DNA of 64,000 nucleotides from Anaerolineae bacterium (GCA_020848035.1 JADLAX010000010.1:1-64000), one strand, 5' to 3'; positions 39,089 through 48,016 are shown, counted from the stretch's first letter. Program-made: numbers and translations. Notes: generated from the sequence alone by a model not told the origin.

Positions 39089-40318
39089 ATGGACCTTGTG
39101 ATTCGCAACGGCCGTTCCGACCACGGCCAACCCATTGAAGTAGGCATTACCGGGGGGGTGATTACGGCCGTTTCCTCCCCCAACAGCCTGCCCCCCGCCG
39201 CGCAGGAAATTGATGCGCAGGGCGGGATGATCTCGCCCGCGTTTATCGAATCCCACTTTCACCTGGAAAACGCGCTGCTGTGGGACGGCCTCATCAACCA
39301 GAGTGGTACGCTGGAGGAAGCAATTGAAATCTACGCCAGGGTGAAGCATGACCTGACTGTGGAAGATATTGTGGAGAGGTCCGGGTATGTGGTGAAAACG
39401 GCCGTAGCCAACGGTACCCTCTGGCTGCGCAGCCACGTCGATATCGACCACATCGCCAAACTCAGCATTTTGCGCGGCGTGGCGGCGGCACGGGAAGCGT
39501 ATCGCGACCTCATCCACATCCAGCTCATCGCCTTTCCTCAGCTGGGGCTGGCCCAAAATCCCGAAGCGGTAGAAATGATGTGGCAGGCGATGGAAAACGG
39601 CTGCGACCTCGTCGGCGGCATGCCGCACGGCGAAAAGAACATGGACGATGCCGCCAAACATATCGACATCGCCTTCCAGATTGCCCAAAAGTACGACGTA
39701 GACATTGACATGCACATCGACGAAACCGATGATCCGTACTGGCATTCGCTGGAGCAGCTGGCTGAGAAAACGATCGAGACCGGCTGGCAGGGGCGGGTGA
39801 CCGCCGGGCACTGCTGTGCCATGTCCGCTTGGGACGGCCGGATGGCGGCACGCATCATTGACAAGGTGAAAGCGGCAGACATTCACATCATCACCAACGC
39901 GCCGATTAACAGCATGTTGGAAGGCCGCCATAGTGGCTATCCGAAGCCGCGCGGCATTGCCCGGGTGAAGGAGCTGCTGGAAGCGGGCGTCAATGTGGTG
40001 TGCGGGCAGGACGATCTGCAAAACATGTTTTACCCGTTTGGTAAAATGGATCCACTGGAAGTGGCCCTCATCACCGCGCACCTGGCTCATTTGGGCGCAC
40101 CGCACGAAATTGAAGCCGCCTTCAACATGCCTCGCTATCATGCGGCGCGCATGTGGGGGTTGGACAATTACGGCGTATTCGTCGGCGCGGCGGCAAATTT
40201 GGTGATCTTGGGGGCCGAAACGGCCGTTCAAGCCCTGCGCCAACAGCCCGCCAATCGCACCGTTATACGGAACGGCCGTGTTTTAACAGAACGAAAAGCA
40301 GAGACAATCTGGCATTAG
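39089..40318 (+). CDS. Cytosine deaminase-family amidohydrolase (CodA-like)
   Basis: A 409-residue metal-dependent deaminase of the amidohydrolase superfamily. Metal ligands: H56 and H58 in IESHFHLE, a histidine in DMHIDETDD, one in TAGHCCAMS, and the catalytic aspartate in CGQDDLQNMFYPFG; QLIAFPQLGL and GGMPHGEKN match CodA. CodA-type enzymes remove an exocyclic amino group from cytosine or related heterocycles. Within this island the substrate may be a purine- or ureide-derived ring compound. It stands between the binding protein and ATPase of the importer, suggesting that the imported compound is its substrate. No Shine-Dalgarno is visible. Confidence 0.8.
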   Translation: MDLVIRNGRSDHGQPIEVGITGGVITAVSSPNSLPPAAQEIDAQGGMISPAFIESHFHLENALLWDGLINQSGTLEEAIEIYARVKHDLTVEDIVERSGYVVKTAVANGTLWLRSHVDIDHIAKLSILRGVAAAREAYRDLIHIQLIAFPQLGLAQNPEAVEMMWQAMENGCDLVGGMPHGEKNMDDAAKHIDIAFQIAQKYDVDIDMHIDETDDPYWHSLEQLAEKTIETGWQGRVTAGHCCAMSAWDGRMAARIIDKVKAADIHIITNAPINSMLEGRHSGYPKPRGIARVKELLEAGVNVVCGQDDLQNMFYPFGKMDPLEVALITAHLAHLGAPHEIEAAFNMPRYHAARMWGLDNYGVFVGAAANLVILGAETAVQALRQQPANRTVIRNGRVLTERKAETIWH

Positions 40319-40380
40319 GAGACTGGAGATTAGAGATTGGAGATTGGCTTAATCTCCAATCTCCGATCTCCAATCTCCCC
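40319..40380. repeat. GGAGATTAGAGATTGGAGATTGG-type inverted repeat
   Basis: Quasi-tandem units GGAGATTA/GAGATTGG/AGATTGGC on the left mirror AATCTCCA/ATCTCCGA/TCTCCAAT on the right. It begins directly after the TAG of the amidohydrolase gene (40316-40318) and precedes the ATPase ATG by 15 nt. Confidence 0.8.
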
Positions 40381-40395
40381 AAACAGAGAAAAGCC

Positions 40396-41961
40396 ATGAA
40401 CGAAAACGGCACAATCAAAAAGACCCTCCCCTCCGGCCTGCCCCGCATTGAATCGTTGGAGATGCGCGGCATTGTGAAGCGCTTTCCGGGCGTGCTGGCC
40501 AGCGACCACGTCAATTTTGAGGTAAAAACAGGCGAAATTCACGCCCTGCTAGGCGAAAACGGCGCGGGTAAAAGCACGCTGATGAAGATTCTCTACGGCC
40601 TGTATCAGCCAGACGAAGGGCAGATTTTCCTGAATGGTGAACCGATCACCATTCACTCGCCCACCGACTCCACCAAACACGGCATTGGCATGATCCACCA
40701 ACATTTTATGCTGGTTGACAACATGACCGTCGCCGAAAACGTGGCCCTGGGCCTGCCTTCTTCCCGCGCGCCGCGCCTGGACCTGGACGTGGTATCGGCC
40801 CGCATTCGCGAGCTGGCCAGCAAATACGGCTTGCAGGTGGACCCCGACGCCATCGTGGGCAAGCTGGCGGTGGGGCAGCAGCAGCGGGTGGAAATTGTCA
40901 AGGCGCTGTATCGTGGCGCGGCGCTGCTGGTGTTGGATGAGCCAACGGCCGTTCTCACCCCGCAAGAAGTGGACGACCTGTTTGTCATCTTCCGCCAGAT
41001 GGCCGCCGATGGGCACGCCCTCATTTTTATCTCGCACAAGCTCAACGAAATTTTTGCCCTGACCGACCGCGTAACCGTGTTAAGAGACGGCCGTGTCGTG
41101 GGCACACGCTTTACCAAAGATGTCACCAAAAAAGATCTGGCCAACATGATGGTCGGGCGCGAGGTGCTGCTGGAGCGGGTGCGCCCGCCGCGTGAAGTGG
41201 GCGACGTGCGGCTGAAGTTGGAGAATGTAACGGCCGTTAATGAAGACGGCAAACAGGTCCTCAAAAACGTCTCCTTCGAGGTGCGCAGCGGCGAAATTGT
41301 CGGCGTGGCGGGCATCTCCGGCAATGGGCAGCGCTCCCTGGCCCGCTCCATCGCCGGGCTGCGCGTGGTGAACAACGGCAAAATCACCCTCGATGGCAAA
41401 GTGGTTACCCACCTCACCCCGGCACAAATGTACAAAGTCGGCCTCTCCTACATCCCGGAAGAGCGCATGCACGACGGCGTAGTGAAAGATTTTTCCGTGG
41501 CCGAGAATATGATCTTGCAGGATTATGTGCGACGGCCGTTTAGCAAAGGCATCTTCCTCGATTTTAAGTACATCGCCAAACACGCTGGCCAGCTCATCAA
41601 AAATTTCCGCGTCAAAACCCCCACGCAAGAAACCCCTACCAAAAATCTGTCGGGGGGGAACATTCAAAAGCTCATTTTGGCTCGCGAACTGGCCCGACAG
41701 CCCCGACTGCTCATTGCCGCCCAACCGACGCGCGGTGTAGACATTGGCGCCACCGAGTACATCCACAACCAGCTGCTGCAAAACCGCAGCGATGGCCTGG
41801 CCACCCTGCTCATCTCTGAAGATTTGGACGAGGTGAAGGCCCTGTCTGACCGCATCGTGGTACTCTACGGCGGCGAGATCATGGGCATTGTGGACAACGA
41901 CAAGGTCACCACGGAGGAGCTTGGCCTGATGATGGCCGGTGAGCGGCACGAAGAGTTTTAA
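40396..41961 (+). CDS. Dual-domain ABC ATPase of the BMP-type importer (NupO/YufO-like)
   Basis: A 521-residue sugar/nucleoside-type ATPase with two nucleotide-binding domains. Domain 1 has Walker A GENGAGKST, MTVAENVALG after the Q-loop (MIHQHFM), signature LAVGQQQRVEIVKAL and Walker B LLVLDEPTAVLTPQE. Domain 2 has a degenerate Walker A (GISGNGQRS), YIPEERMHDGVV and signature LSGGNIQKLILAREL, as usual in this family. ATG 40396 is chosen because the in-frame extension upstream is the repeat and the amidohydrolase gene. It energises the two permeases at 34606-36785. Confidence 0.9.
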   Translation: MNENGTIKKTLPSGLPRIESLEMRGIVKRFPGVLASDHVNFEVKTGEIHALLGENGAGKSTLMKILYGLYQPDEGQIFLNGEPITIHSPTDSTKHGIGMIHQHFMLVDNMTVAENVALGLPSSRAPRLDLDVVSARIRELASKYGLQVDPDAIVGKLAVGQQQRVEIVKALYRGAALLVLDEPTAVLTPQEVDDLFVIFRQMAADGHALIFISHKLNEIFALTDRVTVLRDGRVVGTRFTKDVTKKDLANMMVGREVLLERVRPPREVGDVRLKLENVTAVNEDGKQVLKNVSFEVRSGEIVGVAGISGNGQRSLARSIAGLRVVNNGKITLDGKVVTHLTPAQMYKVGLSYIPEERMHDGVVKDFSVAENMILQDYVRRPFSKGIFLDFKYIAKHAGQLIKNFRVKTPTQETPTKNLSGGNIQKLILARELARQPRLLIAAQPTRGVDIGATEYIHNQLLQNRSDGLATLLISEDLDEVKALSDRIVVLYGGEIMGIVDNDKVTTEELGLMMAGERHEEF

Positions 41962-42026
41962 GACCTGTCAGGTGGCCACAACGCTACTCGCCATTGCGCA
42001 GCCTTTGGTGGCCACCTGACAGGTCT
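41961..42026. repeat. AGACCTGTCAGGTGGCCAC hairpin
   Basis: AGACCTGTCAGGTGGCCAC (41961-41979) pairs with its 19-nt complement at 42008-42026. The first base is the last base of the ATPase TAA. It is a longer-looped relative of the hairpin at 39031-39070. Confidence 0.85.
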
Positions 42027-42195
42027 AGGAAAAAGAATAGTCAGCCAGAAGTGTGGACTGGATAGACTGACGCACTGGCGAAGGCGAGATGGCGTTCCCC
42101 GGCATCTCCTCAGCTGTTAGTCTCGATTGGGGAATCTGTGATGCCGATGGTTGATGGCGAAACGGCCGTTGGCACCACAAAATGGAGGTAAACAG
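42027..42195 (+). other. Long leader before the molybdenum hydroxylase gene
   Basis: A 169-nt gene-free stretch after the hairpin contains one ACGGCCGT (42162) and a GGAGG ribosome site at 42184-42188. Short internal complementarities are present (for example GATGGCG/CGCCATC-like pieces), but I see no recognisable promoter or known riboswitch. Confidence 0.3.
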
Positions 42196-44796
42196 ATGAA
42201 ATTTACACTCAATGGCCAACTAGTTGAATTTAGCGGCGATCCCGAAACGCCGCTGCTCACCTACCTGCGCGACGAAGCGGGCATCCTCTCGGCCAAAGAT
42301 GGCTGCGCCCCGCAAGCCGCCTGCGGTGCCTGCACCGTGCAGCTAGACGACAAAGCCGTGCTCGGCTGCGTCACCAAAATGGAGCGCGTCGAGGGCAAAG
42401 CGGTCATCACCACCGAAGGGCTGGGCGAATACCGACAAGAAGTGTTTGCTAACTCATTTGTCAACTGCGGTGGCGTGCAGTGCGGCTACTGCATTCCCGG
42501 CATCGTCATGCAGTCCAACGCCCTCATCAGCAAAAACCCGGAACCCAGCCGCGACGACATCGAAAAAGCGCTCACCCCCAACCTGTGCCGCTGCACCGGC
42601 TACAAAAAGATTGTCGATGCCGTGGAAATGGCGGCGGAAGCGATTCGCAAGGAAGAAGAGGTAAAGCTGCCGCAGACAAACGGCCGTGTTGGCACCTTCC
42701 AGCCCAAATACCAGGCCACCAAACTGGTCCTCGGCCAGCACCACTACACCGACGACATCCGCCTGCCCGGCATGAAAGTGGGTGCGCTCAAATTTAGCGA
42801 CCATCCTCGGGCTACCGTCCTTAAAATCGACACCAGCGCTGCGGAAAAGATGCACGGCGTCATTCGCATCTTCACCGCCCAGGATGTGCCCGGCGACCGC
42901 CAGATTGGCCTCATCAAGCAAGATTGGCCGCTGATGATTGCCGAAGGCGAAACTACCCGCTACGTCGGCGACGTGCTGGCCCTGGTCGTCGCCGCAACGG
43001 ATACGGCCGCTCGCAACGCCATCGCCGAGATTAAAGTCGAGTACGACGTTCTGGAACCGCTCACCGACATGCACAAGGCGCTGCTGCCCGATGCCCCGCT
43101 GCTTCATCCCCAGGGCAACAAGCTGTCGCGCAGCTACACCAGCCGGGGCGATATGGCCGCCGCCGAAGCCCGTTCTGCCTTCATCGCCCAGGGCATTTTT
43201 GAGACGCAGATGATTGAGCATGGCTTTATGGAACCAGAATGCACCGTAGCACGGCCGTTAGACGACGGCGTGGAAGTGTTCTCCAGCGGCCAGGGCATTT
43301 TTGACGACCGCATTCAAATCGCCAAGGTTCTGGGGCTGCCGCTGCAAAAAGTGCGCGTGGTTCTGGTGCCCAACGGTGGCGGTTTTGGCGGCAAGGAAGA
43401 TCTCACCACCCAGGGCCACGCTGCCCTGGCCGCCTACCTGATGCAGGTGCCCGTCAAGGTCCGCCTCACCCGCGACGAATCGATTGTGATGCACCCCAAG
43501 CGCCATCCCATCTGGATGGATTACAAAATTGGCTGCGACGCCAACGGCCTGCTCACCTTCGTAAAGGTGAGATTTGTCGGCGATACCGGCGCGTATGCCT
43601 CCGTGGGCATGAAGGTGCTGGAGCGCTCCGCCGGGCACGCCACCGGTGCGTACAATGTGCCCGTCACCGATGTGGAAGCCATCGCTGTCTACACGAATAA
43701 CCTGCCCTGCGGCGCGATGCGTGGCTTTGGTGTGAACCAAAGCGCCTTTGGCCTGGAATCGCTCATCGACGAGCTGTGCGAACAAGGCGGCTTCGACCGC
43801 TGGCAGTTCCGCTACGACAACGCCCTGCAAAACGGCGACATGACCGCCACTGGCCAGGTCATCGAAGGCGGCGCGGGGGCGCGGGACACGCTACTGGCCG
43901 TCAAGGATGCCTACTACGCCGCCAAATACGCGGGCATCGCCTGCGGCATCAAAAACACGGGCATCGGCAACGGCATGCCAGACGAATCGAAGGCCAGGGT
44001 CCAAATTTTGGCCCCAGACAAGGTGCTGGTGGACCACGGCTGGACCGAAATGGGTCAGGGCGTCAACACCGTCGCCCAGCAGGTTGTGTGCAACGAAACC
44101 GGCATTGATCCCAACTTCATTGAGGTACGGATTGACACCGTTTCAGAGCAGGAAGCGGGCATGACCACCGCCTCGCGGGCCACCTCCCTGGTGGGCAACG
44201 CGCTCATTGACGCCTGCAAGCAGCTGAAGGAAGACCTAAAGTCACACTCGCTGGCAGAGCTGGTCGGCCGTTCCTATGAAGGCTTTTTCCGGGTCGATTG
44301 GACCACCAAGCCGGGCGCGATGGTGGAAAAGGTGTACACCCACTACTCCTACAGCTACGCCACGCAGCTGGTGACGCTGGATGACGACGGCCGTATCCAA
44401 AAAATCACCGCCGCCCACGATGCCGGTAAAATCTTCAACCCCGTTTTGTTTGAAGGCCAGCTGGAAGGCTCGATCCACATGGGGCTGGGCTATGCCATTA
44501 GCGAGGAGCTGGTGCTGGAAAACGGCCGTCCCAAATCCACCCGCCTGCGCGACTGCGGCATTCTGCGCGCCAAAGAGATGCCCGAAATGGAAATCATCGG
44601 CGTCGAAGTGCCCGATCCCTATGGCCCGTACGGGGCCAAAGGCGTCGGCGAAATCGGCCTGGTACCCACTGCCGGAGCCGTGGCCAACGCCCTCTACCAA
44701 TACGACGGCGTGCGCCGCTACAAACTGCCCATGCGCATTCCCAAACGTGGCCTCACCAGGCGGGTGAATGGCAGCAACGGAAATGCGAGCGAATAG
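42196..44796 (+). CDS. Fused [2Fe-2S]/molybdopterin hydroxylase, XdhD-like
   Basis: An 866-residue molybdenum hydroxylase. The N-terminus (1-155) carries two [2Fe-2S] clusters: CAPQAACGAC...GC and CGGVQCGYC...CRC. From about 165 onward it is the molybdopterin-binding xanthine dehydrogenase large domain, with NGGGFGGKEDL, GAMRGFGVNQS, WTEMGQGVNT and GAKGVGEIGLVPT, the last including the catalytic glutamate region. This fusion without an FAD domain matches E. coli XdhD and the selenium-dependent xanthine dehydrogenase family. No separate FAD subunit lies nearby. ATG 42196 has GGAGG 7 nt upstream. Hydroxylation of a purine ring (hypoxanthine, xanthine or an analogue) is likely. Confidence 0.87.
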   Translation: MKFTLNGQLVEFSGDPETPLLTYLRDEAGILSAKDGCAPQAACGACTVQLDDKAVLGCVTKMERVEGKAVITTEGLGEYRQEVFANSFVNCGGVQCGYCIPGIVMQSNALISKNPEPSRDDIEKALTPNLCRCTGYKKIVDAVEMAAEAIRKEEEVKLPQTNGRVGTFQPKYQATKLVLGQHHYTDDIRLPGMKVGALKFSDHPRATVLKIDTSAAEKMHGVIRIFTAQDVPGDRQIGLIKQDWPLMIAEGETTRYVGDVLALVVAATDTAARNAIAEIKVEYDVLEPLTDMHKALLPDAPLLHPQGNKLSRSYTSRGDMAAAEARSAFIAQGIFETQMIEHGFMEPECTVARPLDDGVEVFSSGQGIFDDRIQIAKVLGLPLQKVRVVLVPNGGGFGGKEDLTTQGHAALAAYLMQVPVKVRLTRDESIVMHPKRHPIWMDYKIGCDANGLLTFVKVRFVGDTGAYASVGMKVLERSAGHATGAYNVPVTDVEAIAVYTNNLPCGAMRGFGVNQSAFGLESLIDELCEQGGFDRWQFRYDNALQNGDMTATGQVIEGGAGARDTLLAVKDAYYAAKYAGIACGIKNTGIGNGMPDESKARVQILAPDKVLVDHGWTEMGQGVNTVAQQVVCNETGIDPNFIEVRIDTVSEQEAGMTTASRATSLVGNALIDACKQLKEDLKSHSLAELVGRSYEGFFRVDWTTKPGAMVEKVYTHYSYSYATQLVTLDDDGRIQKITAAHDAGKIFNPVLFEGQLEGSIHMGLGYAISEELVLENGRPKSTRLRDCGILRAKEMPEMEIIGVEVPDPYGPYGAKGVGEIGLVPTAGAVANALYQYDGVRRYKLPMRIPKRGLTRRVNGSNGNASE

Positions 44797-44802
44797 TTAA
44801 TT

Positions 44803-44857
44803 GTGGTTCGTGGCTGGTTGTTGGTACAAGCAGCTAGTCACCGGCCACCAACCACTA
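44803..44857. repeat. GTGGTTCGTGGCTGG inverted repeat
   Basis: GTGGTT..TGGCTGG on the left pairs imperfectly with CCGGCCACCAACCAC on the right. It lies between the molybdenum hydroxylase and the LLM gene and ends 16 nt before the latter's ATG. Confidence 0.6.
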
Positions 44858-44873
44858 AAACCAGGAGAATCTC

Positions 44874-45878
44874 ATGTCAAAAGACCGCGTAGCACTTTAT
44901 TTGCAAGATGCCCACGACATTCGTGAGGGCATTGAACTGGTGAAATATGCCGAAGCCAAAGGGTTCGAGGCCGTCTGGCAGGCGGAAAGCCGCCTGGTGC
45001 GCGATGCCATCGTGCCCATGGCTGCCTTTGCCGCCCACACCACGACCCTGAAGATTGCCAGCGGCGTCACCAACAACTGGACGCGCAACATTGGCCTGCT
45101 GGCGGCCACCTTCCTGACGCTGGACGACCTGGCCGAAGACCGCATCATTTGCGGCATTGGTGCGTGGTGGGACCCGCTGGCCAGCAAGGTAGGCATCGAC
45201 CGCCGCAAGCCGCTGGCCGCCATGCGCGAAACGATTGAGGTGATGCGCAAACTGCTCAACATGGAAACCGTGACCCACTTTGGCGAATTTCATCATGTGG
45301 ATGGCATTCAGCTGGACGTGGTACACGGCCGTAAAACCCCGCGCACCGTGCCCATCTACATCGGGGCCACCGGCATGAAAATGATGGAGATGACCGGCGA
45401 AATTGCCGACGGTGCCTGTCTCAACTACCTGGTGCATCCCAAGTACAACCTGGAAGCGCTGGATGCCCTGGAACGCGGGGCCAAACGCGCCGGGCGCTCC
45501 ATCGACGACATCGACCGGCCGCAGCTGATGATTTGCTCGGTGGACAACGACCGCAAGAAGGCGCTGGACGGCGCACGCAAGATGATGACGCAGTACCTGG
45601 GCCAGCAGCCCCACCTGATGAAAGCCAGCGGCGTCAGCCAGGAACTGCTGGACGAAATCCACCAGGTACTCACCTGGCCCGCCACCGAGGAAGAGATCGA
45701 AAACGCCATGCACCTGGTGCCCGACGACGTGGTGCAGATGTGCACCGCCAGCGGTTCGCCGGAAGAGGTAAAAGCCAAGGTCCGCGAATATATCGACAAC
45801 GGCTGCACCTGCCCCATCCTCTATCCGCTGGGTGATCCGTATCTAATGATCGACATTTTTGCCGACGGCTACAATTAG
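44874..45878 (+). CDS. LLM-class (F420/FMN) oxidoreductase
   Basis: A 334-residue TIM-barrel enzyme of the bacterial-luciferase-like superfamily. Features: strand 1 [78 protein letters not shown], and [22 protein letters not shown]. It most resembles methylene-tetrahydromethanopterin reductase/F420-dependent members rather than RutA. The Shine-Dalgarno AGGAG is 8 nt upstream. It ends the island; a ring-opening or reductive step in heterocycle breakdown is possible but not shown. Confidence 0.82.
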   Translation: MSKDRVALYLQDAHDIREGIELVKYAEAKGFEAVWQAESRLVRDAIVPMAAFAAHTTTLKIASGVTNNWTRNIGLLAATFLTLDDLAEDRIICGIGAWWDPLASKVGIDRRKPLAAMRETIEVMRKLLNMETVTHFGEFHHVDGIQLDVVHGRKTPRTVPIYIGATGMKMMEMTGEIADGACLNYLVHPKYNLEALDALERGAKRAGRSIDDIDRPQLMICSVDNDRKKALDGARKMMTQYLGQQPHLMKASGVSQELLDEIHQVLTWPATEEEIENAMHLVPDDVVQMCTASGSPEEVKAKVREYIDNGCTCPILYPLGDPYLMIDIFADGYN

Positions 45879-45887
45879 CGTTCGGTA

Positions 45888-45954
45888 ATCGGTAAACGGT
45901 GATCGGTAATCGGTGTAATGTTGACCGATTACCGTTTACCGCTAAGCGTTTACG
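45888..45954. repeat. CGGTAATCGGTAAACGGT-type inverted repeat
   Basis: Left arm units CGGTAATCGGTAAACGG and CGGTAATCGGT; right arm ACCGATTACCG and TTTACCGC. It follows the LLM gene by 10 nt and may end the island's transcript. Confidence 0.8.
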
Positions 45955-46065
45955 GCCTACCAATCCTGTCAACTGGCACACGTATTCCTTTACGCCGATT
46001 TAACTGACGGTTTTGACTGTTCTGCTATACTGTAGTACTGTGATACTATTGGAGCAGCAAACACT

Positions 46066-46833
46066 ATGTTCAATTGGCTAAAACGTGTCCTGGGTGGCGC
46101 ACCCTCTGAAGCCCAAAAGAAACCCGTAACCCCGGTGGTAAGTCCGGTTCCTACGGCCGTCCCGGCCCTGCCCATGGCTGAGGTGGTGGTGGTGGAACGG
46201 CCGTCGCCCGCACCGGCCCCACCTACCGGTAAAGCCGCCGCCCAGCAATTTTTAGACAAGCTGCAAGAAAAAATCGGCCGTCTCGCCGACGATTTTGCCA
46301 ACGGCAATATCAATCGCCAGCAGTTCCAGCAGCTCTATGCCCACTACCAGCGCGAAATGCGTGCCGTGGAAACGCTCATTGAAACCGACCAGGGGCAGGG
46401 TGAGTGGGGCGACGCCTTCAACGAAGGCGAAAGCGTGTTGATTCGCCAGCAGCACGCCGCCAAGGCCAAAGGGTACGCCATCTACGAAAACAATTCCGGC
46501 ATGCCGCTGAGCACCCTGGGTAAATTCGAAGTCGACCCCGCCTTGTTTGTGCCAATGCTCTCCTCGTTCCGCTCGGCTACGGCCGAAATTTTTGGTGGCG
46601 GCATCCAGGCCACAGCCATTGAGGGTGGGCGCTGGCTCTGTTTTGTGCCGGGGCAGTCTACCACGCTGATGGCCCTCTTTACCGCCGAACCCGCCAACCG
46701 CCAGCTCGACTTTTTAGAGCAGCTGCACCGCCTGTTTGAGAAGGCCAACCGGGCTTTGCTGGCCCGTTCACCAGTAGACGCCAGCGTTCTTGTCTTCCCC
46801 CACGAACATTTCCTCGGCAAGTGGAAACGGTAA
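46066..46833 (+). CDS. Roadblock/longin-like partner of a small GTPase (tentative)
   Basis: A 255-residue protein of unknown function. Residues 1-60 are Pro/Val-rich and disordered. About 60-110 is a helical region (AAAQQFLDKLQEKIGRLADDFANGNINRQQFQQLY). About 140-240 has a beta-beta-helix-beta-beta-helix pattern: GYAIYENNSGMPLSTLGKF, PALFVPMLSSFRSATAEIFGG, IQATAIEGGRWLCFVP, TTLMALFTAEP. This is the layout of roadblock/LC7 or longin folds, which serve small GTPases as regulators. It ends 6 nt before a Rab-like GTPase gene. An extended -10 (TG-C-TATACT, 46023-46031) lies upstream. Fold assignment is by eye. Confidence 0.5.
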   Translation: MFNWLKRVLGGAPSEAQKKPVTPVVSPVPTAVPALPMAEVVVVERPSPAPAPPTGKAAAQQFLDKLQEKIGRLADDFANGNINRQQFQQLYAHYQREMRAVETLIETDQGQGEWGDAFNEGESVLIRQQHAAKAKGYAIYENNSGMPLSTLGKFEVDPALFVPMLSSFRSATAEIFGGGIQATAIEGGRWLCFVPGQSTTLMALFTAEPANRQLDFLEQLHRLFEKANRALLARSPVDASVLVFPHEHFLGKWKR

Positions 46834-46839
46834 CCAGGC

Positions 46840-47346
46840 ATGACCACCTCCGTTCCACTGCTTAAAATCGTTGTTGCCGGGGACGGCAACGTAGGCAAAA
46901 CCTCGCTCATCCGCCAATATTGCGAAGGACGTTTTGAGCAGTCACGGGTGGCCACCATTGGCGTGGATTTCCAGACCAAGACGGTAGAAATCAAGGGGCA
47001 CACGATCAAGCTCTCCATTTGGGACATGGCCGGGCAAATTCACTTCCAGTCGGTGCGGTCCGGCCTGTATCGCGGCAGCCGAACGGCCGCTCTTGTCCAC
47101 GACGTCACCAACCCCGAATCACTGGCGCATTTGCAGGGCTGGTATGAGGAAATCCGCGCCGTTGTGCCTGAGCAGCGCTTTCTGGTGGTGGGTAACAAGC
47201 TCGACTTGCTGCCCGACTACGATCCCAGCGATGCCAAAAAGTTTGCCGCCTCCATTCAGGCCCCTTACCTCACCACCAGCGCCAGCAGCGGCGCGGGCGT
47301 GGCAAAAATGTTCCTCGGCATGGCCTACCTGGCTTTAAAGCGTTAA
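46840..47346 (+). CDS. Rab/Ras-like small GTPase
   Basis: A 168-residue single-domain GTPase of eukaryote-like type. G1 GDGNVGKTSL (13-22), switch I threonine in VATIGVDF, G3 WDMAGQ, G4 NKLD, and G5 TSAS are all present; VDFQTKTVEIKGHTIKLSIWDMAGQ follows the Rab pattern closely. The catalytic glutamine after DxxG is kept, so intrinsic hydrolysis should be possible. No C-terminal lipidation cysteine exists. The partner gene in front resembles roadblock/longin regulators, so the pair recalls MglA/MglB, although this GTPase is Rab-like rather than MglA-like in sequence. Confidence 0.88.
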   Translation: MTTSVPLLKIVVAGDGNVGKTSLIRQYCEGRFEQSRVATIGVDFQTKTVEIKGHTIKLSIWDMAGQIHFQSVRSGLYRGSRTAALVHDVTNPESLAHLQGWYEEIRAVVPEQRFLVVGNKLDLLPDYDPSDAKKFAASIQAPYLTTSASSGAGVAKMFLGMAYLALKR

Positions 47347-47500
47347 ACACCCCCCATCTCGCCAAAATTTATCGCACACCTGTTGTAGCAGCGTCACCAC
47401 TTTGTCAGCGGCGCGATGGTAATGCCTGGAATAATGAAGCCAGCATCGCTAGAAGATGCCCTTCAAGCTCACCCGTTTTTCGGCAAAAGGAGAGTCTCTC

Positions 47501-47878
47501 GTGCCCAAACCAGGAAGTATTCAACTGATTGCGGTGATTTATCTCGTCGATGGCTTTCTCAACATTGGCTGGGGCTTTACCATTATCTTTGGCCTTTTTA
47601 GCAGCGTGATCGGGCTTTTCTGCTTCCCGATTGGCTTCTACCCCATTGCCATTGGCATCATTGAGTTTGTCTATGCCATCAAGCTGTTGGGCGATCCGGT
47701 ACGACTTAGCAAAGCACCCTATCTGGTGTCTGTTTTGCAGCTCACGACCGTCATTGTGCTGGATCCTATTGGCCTGTTTCTCGGCGTCATTTCTTTGCTG
47801 CTCTACAACAGCAAGAAAGTGAAAGCGTACTTTGATTTCGCGGCACACCAGCTAAACCTGGAACAACGCTACGTCTGA
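47501..47878 (+). CDS. Small polytopic membrane protein of unknown function
   Basis: A 125-residue protein with about four transmembrane helices: SIQLIAVIYLVDGFLNIGWGFTIIFG, VIGLFCFPIGFYPIAIGIIEFVYAI, SVLQLTTVIVLDPIGLFLGVISLLL. GTG 47501 is preferred because AAAGGAGAG stands 8 nt upstream; an ATG at 47456 lacks a ribosome site. It follows the GTPase gene by 154 nt on the same strand and could be a membrane anchor or target, without direct evidence. Confidence 0.65.
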   Translation: MPKPGSIQLIAVIYLVDGFLNIGWGFTIIFGLFSSVIGLFCFPIGFYPIAIGIIEFVYAIKLLGDPVRLSKAPYLVSVLQLTTVIVLDPIGLFLGVISLLLYNSKKVKAYFDFAAHQLNLEQRYV

Positions 47879-47904
47879 CCGCAGCTGGTAATTAAAAACT
47901 AGTA

Positions 47905-48008
47905 CAGTCCAGCGGAAATCTACATAACGTTATTATGCCAAGTTGCCGGACTGTTTAAGTATTGCGCCTTCGTCAATAACCTTAGGCGAACTTTCGGGGC
48001 GCAATACT
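47905..48008. terminator. Hairpins between convergent genes
   Basis: AGTATTGCGCC (47958-47968) pairs perfectly with GGCGCAATACT (47998-48008). A second pair CAGTCC/GGACTG lies at 47905-47953. The position between two 3' ends suggests a bidirectional terminator, though no clear T-run follows. Confidence 0.6.
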
Positions 48009-48016
48009 AGACCCCT

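Noticed and set aside
40153..40395. N-terminal extension of the ABC ATPase frame
   Set aside because: The extension overlaps the amidohydrolase gene and translates the inverted repeat at 40319-40380, so ATG 40396 was used.
41080..41949. Minus-strand ORF opposite the dual ABC ATPase
   Set aside because: Antisense shadow of a motif-complete ATPase gene.
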